NCBI GenBank assembly: GCA_025355035.1
Contig: JANXLS010000323.1
Location: 1 to 7,646 of the forward strand
Source: Planctomycetota bacterium
GTDB lineage: Bacteria; Planctomycetota; SZUA-567; H5-PLA8
Reading direction: 5' to 3'
Length of the DNA stretch: 7,646 bases
Numbering within the stretch: position 1 is the first letter of the stretch; every line of letters begins with the position of its first letter. A program made the position numbers and the translations under genes. The notes under the pieces were generated by a model. The model did not search any database, was not told the origin of the DNA, and saw nothing but the letters and a program-made list of their open reading frames with translations. Shown one piece after another: positions 1 to 5,468 of this stretch.

Positions 1-359
1 TGCGACTGATTGTCTTGGGCGACTCTCTCTCTGATTTCAGCCAGGTCCTCGCGGGTTAGACCGATCGTCGAGTTTTTCATTTCGGCGAGTTTAATCGTCG
101 CCGGGTGATCCTTGCCGAGAATCAATTCGATCGCTTTCGGGTGGTACCCCGATAGATCCAGGAGATGTTTGAGCGGATGTTTGATGAGATCAGGCCGATC
201 AAGAAGCAACCCCGCGTCTTTTGCGATGACAGCGGCTTCAGTACTTTCACGGGTGCCGAGCCCCTTGCATGTCCATGCCCCATTGGGCTGGAATGGATCG
301 GTTGGGATGTTGACAACAAAGCCGGGTTTACCGGCGCGCTGGCGCGGGATCAGTTTCAT
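1..359 (-). CDS. Probable tyrosine recombinase (integrase), N-terminal part, runs off the window
   Basis: The minus strand is open from ATG at 359 to the window edge: 119 complete codons and no stop, so the gene is partial. The protein starts MKLIPRQRAGKPGFVV. A basic beta-rich segment (residues 1-35) is followed by 'KGLGTRESTEAAVIAKD' (about 32-48), which resembles the strand-then-helix pattern 'lgT+..AE.ia+d' at the N-terminus of phage-type integrases. Residues 70-119 are helical and charged. The start is well supported: GGAGGG (366-371, read on the minus strand) lies 6 bases before ATG. The catalytic R-H-R-Y domain would lie outside the window, so the family call is an inference from the N-terminus plus the location just beyond the 3' end of a tRNA gene in the same orientation. 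It could be another mobile-element DNA-binding protein. Confidence 0.55.
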   Translation of the reverse strand, partial: MKLIPRQRAGKPGFVVNIPTDPFQPNGAWTCKGLGTRESTEAAVIAKDAGLLLDRPDLIKHPLKHLLDLSGYHPKAIELILGKDHPATIKLAEMKNSTIGLTREDLAEIRERVAQDNQS

Positions 360-377
360 CAGGTACCCTCCGACTTA

Positions 378-406
378 CTAGTACCATTTAGTACCGCCCC
401 AGTCAA
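378..406 (-). promoter_or_regulatory. Candidate promoter of the integrase-like gene with overlapping repeats
   Basis: Read on the minus strand, TTGACT (406-401) is followed after 17 bp by TACTAG (383-378). The -35 box matches consensus at 5 of 6 positions, the -10 box at only 3 of 6. Two direct copies of GGTACTA (395-389 and 385-379), 10 bp apart, cover the spacer and the -10 box, and a further GGTAC lies at 367-363. A protein bound to these repeats would block or modulate this promoter. The predicted transcript would start almost at the Shine-Dalgarno sequence. Confidence 0.3.
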
Positions 407-438
407 GGCCAAAAAGGCCATTTCTCCTATGTAATTTA

Positions 439-512
<74 letters not shown>

Positions 513-587
513 AGACTGGCTTTAACTCTTTACTCTGACACAAATAACGAAAATCATTAGACTTGCAGTGGCACTCCGAAAAAGTCT

Positions 588-630
588 GTTGTACATAAAG
601 TGCAACCTTTTGTTGTGCAACTGTTGTACA
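588..630. repeat. Cluster of GTTGTRCA-type octamers, possible protein-binding sites
   Basis: Copies are GTTGTACA at 588-595, an inverted imperfect copy AGTGCAAC at 599-606, GTTGTGCA at 612-619 (the core of the palindrome GTTGTGCAAC, 612-621) and GTTGTACA at 623-630. Starts are spaced 11, 13 and 11 bp, roughly one helical turn. This arrangement suits a multimeric DNA-binding protein such as a repressor or recombinase arm sites. No function is demonstrated. Confidence 0.45.
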
Positions 631-659
631 AAACTAATTTGATTCTCGCGGCAAAGCCG

Positions 660-896
660 ATGAAAAACAACTCGAAAGCCCTTAAAAAATGGATTTCGGC
701 CAGGCCTCATTTTGCTCACGGGCGCCACACGTTCAACGTCAGTTTTAACGGTCCGCGCAACAACAAGCGCATCCAGGCGCGGACTTGGTACGAGTAAAAA
801 AAAGTGGAGCGAATCTGCAACGACCTTGAACGTATTCTTAATAAAGCCTATTTTTGGGAGATCACCCACGCTGCGAAGGCATCCCAGCAAGGATAG
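660..896 (+). pseudogene. Possible degraded ORF resembling an integrase N-terminal arm-binding domain
   Basis: The frame from ATG at 660 encodes 45 residues to TAA (795-797) and then continues protein-like for 32 more codons to TAG (894-896). The joined reading runs through 'FNVSFNGPRNNKRIQ' and 'ARTWYE', stop, 'KKVERICNDLERIL'. Three beta-like segments followed by a basic amphipathic helix with a 'WYE.KK.ER' pattern recall the AP2-like arm-binding domain at the start of many tyrosine recombinases. A single base change (for example TCA to TAA) would explain the interruption, which sits at the start of a run of A. No Shine-Dalgarno sequence precedes 660, and nothing protein-like follows 896. 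It may be a 5' remnant of a second integrase or chance coding potential; the low confidence reflects its shortness. Confidence 0.27.
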
Positions 897-1077
897 CTGA
901 AGATCGTCTGAACTCCATTTTACACTCTTGCTCAATCTCTCCACCAATTACAGTGGTATTCCTCCTACCATTCATTAAACTCTACCATCTGAATAATTGT
1001 CGCATTCGAGCGGATGATGGTCCGCCGCGCTCTTTCGTTAATAGGAACGATCTGAACAATCGTCAGCCCCTCTTCTC

Positions 1078-1815
1078 ATGCCCAATCCCGCCATCCACAT
1101 CTCCCTCGTCGCACCCGTTTTCAATGAAAAAGAGTGTATTGAGGATTTCATCAAAGAAGCGGACACGGAATTGAAGAAGCTCGGTCGCCCTTACGAAATC
1201 GTCTGCGCCGACGATCACTCCACCGACGGTTCCGACACCATCCTGATCGGCCTCAAAAAAACATATGCCGCTCTGCGCGTCATCCGCCTCACACAAAATC
1301 AAGGCCAGTCCGGCGCATTCGAAGCCGGCATTCAAGCGGCTCGAGGCCAGTACATCGTATTGATCGACGCCGACATGCAAAACGATCCTGCCGACATCGG
1401 AAAGCTCATCGCTGCGCTCGAAGCCCCCGACAAACCCGCGTGCGCCGCCGGTCGTCGCGCCAAACGCAAAGACAATTTCGTCCGCCGCGTCTCCTCCAAG
1501 ATCGCGAACACCGTGCGCATCTGGCTGACAAAAGATCCCATCCGCGACACCGGTTGCAGCTTGAAAGCCTTTGACGCTCGCTACGCAAAACGCATCAAGA
1601 TGTTCAAGGGAATGCACCGTTTTTTAACAACGCTCGTCCGCATGCAGGGCGGCACCATTGCCGAAGTAGATGTCAACCACCGATCGCGCCCGAAAGGCAC
1701 ACCGAAATACGGCCAGGGGCTCGGTCGAACCTTCACTGCCCTGCGCGACGCCTTCTCTGTCCGTTGGATGCAGAGCCGCTGCTTGAACTATGACGTCGAC
1801 GAATTAGAGAAGTGA
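1078..1815 (+). CDS. Family 2 glycosyltransferase, DPM1/GtrB-like catalytic domain
   Basis: This 245-aa protein is a GT-A fold glycosyltransferase of family 2, close to dolichyl- or undecaprenyl-phosphate sugar transferases. Visible motifs are the N-terminal strand 'LVAPVFNE' (10-17), the nucleotide-binding 'ADDHSTDGS' (44-52), 'NQGQSGAFEAGI' (74-85), the metal-binding DxD in 'DADMQNDP' (97-104), 'RDTGCSLKAF' (156-165), and a C-terminal 'GMHRF...VNHRSRPKGTPKYG' block typical of the subgroup. It likely moves a sugar from a nucleotide donor to a polyprenyl phosphate on the cytoplasmic membrane face. It ends after the catalytic domain, without the C-terminal TM pair of GtrB/ArnC-type enzymes, so it is probably peripheral, like DPM1. 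The ATG at 1078 lacks a clear Shine-Dalgarno sequence but sits right before the first conserved strand. It converges on the WD40 gene. The exact sugar and acceptor cannot be read. Confidence 0.9.
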   Translation: MPNPAIHISLVAPVFNEKECIEDFIKEADTELKKLGRPYEIVCADDHSTDGSDTILIGLKKTYAALRVIRLTQNQGQSGAFEAGIQAARGQYIVLIDADMQNDPADIGKLIAALEAPDKPACAAGRRAKRKDNFVRRVSSKIANTVRIWLTKDPIRDTGCSLKAFDARYAKRIKMFKGMHRFLTTLVRMQGGTIAEVDVNHRSRPKGTPKYGQGLGRTFTALRDAFSVRWMQSRCLNYDVDELEK

Positions 1816-1816
1816 G

Positions 1817-1833
1817 AGCAACGAACTGTTGCT
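1817..1833. terminator. Small hairpin between convergent genes
   Basis: AGCAAC (1817-1822) and GTTGCT (1828-1833) form a perfect 6-bp stem with a 5-base loop, two bases after the glycosyltransferase stop and 23 bases beyond the WD40 stop at 1857. Neither side has a T-run, so it is not a classical intrinsic terminator. The position between two converging genes is the main reason to list it. Confidence 0.3.
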
Positions 1834-1856
1834 GTATTCTGCAACCATTCGAAGGC

Positions 1857-3371
1857 TTATTTCGCCCGTGTAACCAGCGCCTTCGCGCGAGCCGAATTGG
1901 GTCCATCCTTCGCTGCGATCACTTTCAGCGCTTCCAGCGCCACTGGCTTGTTCATCAGCCGCAGACTCTCCACCACCAGCAGCCCGCGCGTATCCGACGT
2001 CCCGCCGATATCGCGCAACAGATCCGACACCTTTGTCCTCACTTCACTCGACGGATTCTTCAGCGCCTGAGCCAATGCCTCGCGCGCCGCCCGCCCCATC
2101 GTCTTCAAATCTTCCGCAGCCTTCAGCCGCGTCGCGTACGACGAATCGTCCAATTTCGCGATTAACTCCGATTGCGCCTTTCGATCCGAATCCTTAAGGC
2201 CAGCATTGTTCAAATTCTCCAGCATGAACTTTACGACCGCCCCCGGGTCCGGATGCTTCACAAAATAAGCGATGCCGTCCGAACGCGCATCATAATCCGC
2301 CGATTCCAGCGCCAACCACGCCGCCTCTGGCGATTGGATCGACGGCGCGTACGTCCCGCTCGAAAGCGGCAGCGTATTGATCTCCCACGCCACAACACCC
2401 GCGTCCGGCGACAGCGAATAGACGCGCTTGCCATCCGGCGAACATACTAATCCGGTCGGCACGCCCGCAAGTTTGAACCGCCGCAATTCCAGCCCGGTCT
2501 CAATATCCCATTGCCGCACCGTATTGTCGTTCGCACCCGTGAAAACTGTGAACTCGTCCATCGCAAACACCGAACACGACACGTCACCTTCCAGCCCCGA
2601 AATCGATCGCACAACAGTTCCCGAATCCATTTTCCACAAGCGCAAAATCCCACCGCCTCGCGTCGTCGAAACCAGCGATCCATTCGGCGAAATCGCAACC
2701 GAAGCGGCCGTCCCGTCGTGGTTGGGAACCATCCGCAACTCTGCTCCGCGCACAGCATCCCACACGCGCGCCTTGACGTCGTTGGCTTCCGTGACAATGA
2801 ACCGTCCATCCGGCGAATACGTGACCGCATCCGTAACGATGCCCTCAGTCGGCGGATCATCCGGGTATTTCTTGCCCGTCAGTGTGTAAAGTAATTTGCC
2901 TTCGGCGAAATCCCAGATGCGCAACGTCCCGACACTGTCGGTGCTGGCCACGCGCGAACCGTCCGGCGAACACGCAACCGCTCGAACATCGCCCGAATGC
3001 CCGGTGAATTTACGCGTATTTTTTCCTGTCTCCAAATTCCAAACCAGCACATCGTTTCCCGGCCCGGCCGTGAGAACTTCTTTTCCGTCCGCCGAAATAT
3101 CGATCGCCGCCACCGGCCCGCCCGCGTCGACCGATTTCACGATTTTCAACGTGTTCGCTTCCAGCAGTTGAATCTGCCCACCGGCCCCCGCCACAACAAT
3201 CTTCGCCCCGTCCGGAGACATCGCCATTTTTTCAGCGAGGTCCTTAAACGTGGCTGAATACTCGACCGCCCCTGGAGGCTTGCCGCGCGTCGGCGATGGA
3301 AGTTCGAGCTCCAAAGCACCCAGTCGCGCAACGGAGACGGTCACGAAACAAAATAAAAGTATCGAACGCAT
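1857..3371 (-). CDS. Exported seven-repeat WD40 protein with planctomycete-type helical C-terminal tail
   Basis: The 504-aa protein begins with a hydrophobic signal peptide (about 1-20, 'ILLFCFVTVSVARLGA'). It then shows seven WD40-type repeats (about 43-333), each with a 'SPDG/SADG/SPNG' turn and ending near W-(D/N/E/K): WN at 111, WD at 153, WD at 204, WK at 246, WD at 288, WE at 329; the first ends in 'LLEA'. Seven repeats make a closed beta-propeller, normally a protein-binding scaffold. Residues 345-500 form a helical region, with 'ELIAKLDDSSYATRLKAAEDL' (402-422), '.MGRAAREALAQAL' and 'SSEVRTKVSDLL'. This tail is frequent after WD40 propellers in planctomycetes and resembles HEAT-like helices. 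No catalytic motif is seen. ATG at 3371 has no strong Shine-Dalgarno sequence but is the start that gives the signal peptide and follows a good promoter. Binding partner unknown; likely periplasmic or surface. Confidence 0.88.
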   Translation of the reverse strand: MRSILLFCFVTVSVARLGALELELPSPTRGKPPGAVEYSATFKDLAEKMAMSPDGAKIVVAGAGGQIQLLEANTLKIVKSVDAGGPVAAIDISADGKEVLTAGPGNDVLVWNLETGKNTRKFTGHSGDVRAVACSPDGSRVASTDSVGTLRIWDFAEGKLLYTLTGKKYPDDPPTEGIVTDAVTYSPDGRFIVTEANDVKARVWDAVRGAELRMVPNHDGTAASVAISPNGSLVSTTRGGGILRLWKMDSGTVVRSISGLEGDVSCSVFAMDEFTVFTGANDNTVRQWDIETGLELRRFKLAGVPTGLVCSPDGKRVYSLSPDAGVVAWEINTLPLSSGTYAPSIQSPEAAWLALESADYDARSDGIAYFVKHPDPGAVVKFMLENLNNAGLKDSDRKAQSELIAKLDDSSYATRLKAAEDLKTMGRAAREALAQALKNPSSEVRTKVSDLLRDIGGTSDTRGLLVVESLRLMNKPVALEALKVIAAKDGPNSARAKALVTRAK

Positions 3372-3401
3372 TCTGTGAGTTTATCACACCCCAGCCACCA
3401 C

Positions 3402-3430
3402 ATTAAATACACTTTTCAACGATTTTTCAA
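3402..3430 (-). promoter_or_regulatory. Sigma70-type promoter of the WD40 gene
   Basis: On the minus strand, TTGAAA (3430-3425) and TTTAAT (3407-3402) are separated by exactly 17 bp. Each box matches the consensus at 5 of 6 positions. Predicted transcription would begin near 3395, giving a leader of about 24 bases before the ATG at 3371. It lies in the 222-bp divergent region shared with the lipoprotein gene. Confidence 0.55.
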
Positions 3431-3523
3431 AAGCGCCGAGTGTACCACTGCTTTGCACGTACCCTTCCAAAGCCGTGCCCAATGCCCTGGGGACTTTTTC
3501 TCGCACATTCCCAAAAAGTCGTT

Positions 3524-3533
3524 TGCTAATAAT
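3524..3533 (+). promoter_or_regulatory. Possible extended -10 element for the lipoprotein gene
   Basis: TGCTAATAAT combines a TGn extension with a TAATAA/AATAAT hexamer, about 60 bases before the lipoprotein start. No matching -35 box is found at the right distance, so this is a weak candidate. Confidence 0.22.
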
Positions 3534-3593
3534 CTGCCTTGAGTTTCAAATCCGTTCTCTTAGTCACTCTTAGCGATCAATGGAGTTTCCCCC

Positions 3594-4166
3594 ATGAGCC
3601 TTCGTTCCGTCCTTCGCGCCGCCCCTCTGTTGTCTGCAGTACTCATTCTCTCCGGATGCGGCGAATCCACGCCGCCGTCGCCGAAGGTCACGGTTACCGA
3701 ATTGCAGCGTCCCAGCGCTGCGGGAACAACCGCAGCAGTACCCAACACAACCGCGGACATGGTGGCTGCCATGGAGCAATTTGAAGTCAAACCCGACCCC
3801 GACAAATACCCTCAAGAAACGCCGCAGAAAGCCATGGAATCGCTCGCCAAAGCGCTTGAATCGAACGACCTCGCCTACCAAATCGCATGGCTGACGACTC
3901 CCGATTTCACGAACCGCATGATCGAAAAATACAAGACGATCAAAGCCTGCGTCGAAGCCAATCAGACTCCGGAAAAGGTAGCCGGTCGTAAAGCCCTTTT
4001 AGATACGATCCGTAAAATGCAGTCCGGAAACGTCACGAAGGAAGGGGAAGAGAACGGCACCAAATGGTTCACCTACCGCTTGGGCGAAGACCAGGTCGTT
4101 GAGTTCGAACTGCAAAAAAGCAAACGCTGGTGCTGGAACCCCAAAGCGCGTTCCGCAAAAAAATAG
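3594..4166 (+). CDS. Small secreted lipoprotein of unknown function
   Basis: The 190-aa product carries a clear lipoprotein signal: Arg at positions 4 and 8, hydrophobic core 9-19, and lipobox L-S-G-C (19-22) with Cys22 as the acylated residue. A Pro/Thr/Ser-rich linker (25-75) leads to a compact domain (about 76-182) containing 'TPQKAMESLAKALESND' and ending in 'GTKWFTYRLGEDQVVEFEL' and 'KRWCWNP'. Helices followed by a beta hairpin rich in aromatic residues recall small lipoproteins of planctomycetes that I cannot name further. A Shine-Dalgarno GGAG lies 8 bases before the ATG, which supports the start. Its stop is TAG. It lies directly upstream of the type VII-like genes on the same strand, separated by a hairpin, so it could be an accessory part of that system, but this is only positional inference. 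Confidence 0.82.
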   Translation: MSLRSVLRAAPLLSAVLILSGCGESTPPSPKVTVTELQRPSAAGTTAAVPNTTADMVAAMEQFEVKPDPDKYPQETPQKAMESLAKALESNDLAYQIAWLTTPDFTNRMIEKYKTIKACVEANQTPEKVAGRKALLDTIRKMQSGNVTKEGEENGTKWFTYRLGEDQVVEFELQKSKRWCWNPKARSAKK

Positions 4167-4194
4167 AGTTGAAATCCGTTCGTCTCTTCGCGCA

Positions 4195-4230
4195 CGCGCC
4201 CCTTTTCGCTGCTGGAAAAAAATGGGCGCG
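4195..4230 (+). terminator. Hairpin after the lipoprotein gene, possible terminator
   Basis: CGCGCCC (4195-4201) pairs with GGGCGCG (4224-4230); after one C/T mismatch, TTTT (4203-4206) pairs with AAAA (4219-4222). This gives an interrupted 11-bp stem with a 12-base loop. No T-run follows, so termination efficiency is doubtful. It separates the lipoprotein gene from the type VII-like genes. Confidence 0.38.
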
Positions 4231-4305
4231 ACGCAATAATTCATCTCGCTCGTTCGACTCAAAAGTATGGCAGCTCATCCCACTGCCCTTGCCGGAGTAT
4301 GAATT

Positions 4306-4572
4306 ATGTCTAAAGCAGTCGTCGATCCGGAAGAGCTTCGTCGCTTCGCCTTCGATCTCAAGCGCTTCAACACCGAAATGCAGTCGCAGATTCAGACCAT
4401 TCAACGCCGTTTCATCAAGCTCGGCGAAACGTGGCAGGATCAGGAACAGGCGAAGTTCGCCGACCAATTCGAAAAAATGATCGGCGCGCTCGGCAAGTTC
4501 GTCGACGCGTCCGATCAGCACATCCCCTTTCTGTTGCGCAAGGCTCAGAAAATTCAAGAGTATCTCGAATAG
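4306..4572 (+). CDS. WXG100-like small helical protein with W-x-D turn
   Basis: The 88-aa protein is all-helical with two predicted amphipathic helices joined by a short turn, the plan of ESAT-6/WXG100 proteins. The turn reads 'GETWQDQEQAKF' (40-51): Trp43 and Phe51 keep the family spacing, but the Gly of W-x-G is replaced by Asp45. The length (about 100 residues in the family) and the central Trp position fit. There is no signal peptide and no C-terminal YxxxD/E export signal. The start is supported by GGAG 8-9 bases upstream. It is the first gene of a tight run (12 bp to the next, in the same reading frame after TAG-GATCCCGCACCC). It is likely a secreted substrate or a structural partner of the FtsK-like protein encoded downstream; the role is inferred from fold and neighbours. 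Confidence 0.82.
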   Translation: MSKAVVDPEELRRFAFDLKRFNTEMQSQIQTIQRRFIKLGETWQDQEQAKFADQFEKMIGALGKFVDASDQHIPFLLRKAQKIQEYLE

Positions 4573-4584
4573 GATCCCGCACCC

Positions 4585-5079
4585 ATGTGGCACAACAGCG
4601 CCCGCATCGATTCGCCGGAGATCATCAAGGAATTCCGGCGGCACTTCATCAAATACGGCGAGACCTGCCAGCAGGCGATCACCGGCATCCGCGCCGACGC
4701 CCGTAAGGTTTCGCAATGGCTTCAAATGGAGCAACTCCCCTTCTGGACCGCTGAACTGCGCAAAGCCGAAGAAAAGCGCCTGGACGCCCGGACCGTCCTC
4801 TCCATGGCCAAGAACAACGAAAACATTTACGGCAAGTCGAGCTGTATCGAAGAACGCAAGGAACTGCGCAAAGCCGAAGCGCGCAAGGAACACGCCGAAC
4901 TGAAATTGCGCGCCGTCAAGAAATGGCTCTCGCTGATTGAACGCGAAATCGAAAACCAGATCGGCCCCGTCAACAATCTCGCCGCGACGCTCGACAATGG
5001 CATCCCGCGCGGCCTGGCGCAATTGGATCTATTGACCGAAAAGCTCGAAGAGTATTTCCGTCTCTCCGCCCCACAGTAA
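4585..5079 (+). CDS. Coiled-coil protein of the type VII-like cassette, function unknown
   Basis: The 164-aa protein is almost wholly helical. Residues 10-55 form a first helical segment with 'QWLQMEQLPFW' (44-54). Residues 56-125 are a strongly charged E/K/R/A coiled coil, interrupted by a loop 'YGKSSCIEERKEL' (82-94). Residues 126-160 form a last helical hairpin containing 'GPVNNLAATLDNGIPRGLAQLD'. No signal peptide, TM segment or catalytic motif is seen. The conserved-looking loop and the start 'MWHNSARIDSPEIIKEFR' match hypothetical proteins I recall beside WXG100-like genes in planctomycetes, without an assigned role. It follows the W-x-D gene by 12 bp and precedes the second by 23 bp, so co-transcription is likely. 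Its length and coiled coil would suit an LXG- or PE/PPE-like partner or a chaperone, but no such motif is present. Confidence 0.8.
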   Translation: MWHNSARIDSPEIIKEFRRHFIKYGETCQQAITGIRADARKVSQWLQMEQLPFWTAELRKAEEKRLDARTVLSMAKNNENIYGKSSCIEERKELRKAEARKEHAELKLRAVKKWLSLIEREIENQIGPVNNLAATLDNGIPRGLAQLDLLTEKLEEYFRLSAPQ

Positions 5080-5102
5080 CTCTTATTCGAGGCCCCGCAC
5101 CG

Positions 5103-5321
5103 ATGGCATACAGTCTCAGCGACAGTCAATCGCTCCTCAAAAAAGCAGCCAAAGATCTCGAAGGCCAATGGGCTCACGCCGGAAACGCGTGGAACGACAA
5201 AGCTCGTGAAGAATTCAACAAGGATCACCTCGAAGACATGCGCATCGCCGTCGCCAACGCCGGCCATGCCATGAGCAACATCGACCAGATCCTGCGCAAG
5301 ATCATCAACGAGTGCAATTGA
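5103..5321 (+). CDS. Second small W-x-D helical protein (WXG100-like)
   Basis: This 72-aa protein has two helices (about 5-27 and 33-69) joined by 'GNAWNDKAREEF' (27-38). Trp30, Asp32 and Phe38 repeat exactly the spacing of Trp43, Asp45 and Phe51 in the 88-aa protein upstream. It is shorter than usual WXG100 proteins because the N-terminal helix is short. There is no signal peptide; a YSLSD string is near the N-terminus, not at the C-terminal place expected for a type VII export signal. GAGG lies about 10 bases before the ATG. It is the last gene of the small-gene run. The shared motif suggests it may pair with the 88-aa protein as EsxA does with EsxB, but pairing is inferred. Confidence 0.78.
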   Translation: MAYSLSDSQSLLKKAAKDLEGQWAHAGNAWNDKAREEFNKDHLEDMRIAVANAGHAMSNIDQILRKIINECN

Positions 5322-5422
5322 TTTTCGAATGATAACAAGCGTTCCGCTCGCAACATGATGACACCAGACGACGACGCATTTCGTTCCAATGTTACTCTGC
5401 CACACGTGCCCCATCTATTGTA

Positions 5423-5452
5423 TTGACAGCCCCGTTTTTAGCGCCCGATTCA
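5423..5452 (+). promoter_or_regulatory. Candidate promoter for the FtsK-like gene
   Basis: A perfect TTGACA (5423-5428) is followed after 18 bp by GATTCA (5447-5452), a poor -10 box. It sits in the 147-bp gap (5322-5468) that breaks the otherwise tight gene spacing, so the large gene may be transcribed on its own as well as with the small genes. Confidence 0.3.
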
Positions 5453-5468
5453 GTCGGTGAGGAGAAGC

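Larger units (their letters stand above)
513..1077. other. 565-bp AT-richer intergenic region between tRNA-Arg and the glycosyltransferase gene
   Basis: No intact convincing gene is seen here. The stretch is visibly richer in A and T than the genes to the right. It holds a cluster of GTTGTRCA-type repeats (588-630), a possible stop-interrupted ORF remnant (660-896), an imperfect 16-bp direct repeat (988-1003 and 1051-1066, TCTGAAyAATyGTC core) and a small perfect hairpin GCGGA/TCCGC (1010-1025). The upstream signals of the tRNA gene and of the glycosyltransferase gene must lie here, but I see no consensus-like promoter for either. Confidence 0.6.

Noticed and set aside
112..434. Two 89-codon plus-strand ORFs over the integrase-like gene
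   Set aside because: Both lie opposite the better supported minus-strand gene, and one extends to the edge of the tRNA region; no Shine-Dalgarno sequence and no family resemblance.
791..806. Programmed frameshift at the A-run after TAA
   Set aside because: The downstream protein-like reading is in the same frame as the upstream one, so a frameshift is not needed; a nonsense change explains it more simply.
522..947. 141-codon minus-strand ORF upstream of the tRNA gene
   Set aside because: It needs a non-ATG start, has no Shine-Dalgarno sequence, shows no recognisable motif, and lies antisense to the repeat cluster and the ORF remnant in an AT-richer gap.
4069..5022. 317-codon antisense ORF
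   Set aside because: It runs across the ends and starts of four sense genes with clear family features and has the F/L/D-rich composition typical of antisense frames of charged helical proteins.
5355..5426. 23-codon mini-ORF (MMTPDDDAF...) in the gap before the FtsK-like gene
   Set aside because: It has no Shine-Dalgarno sequence and no hydrophobic or regulatory-leader character; it is too short to separate from chance.
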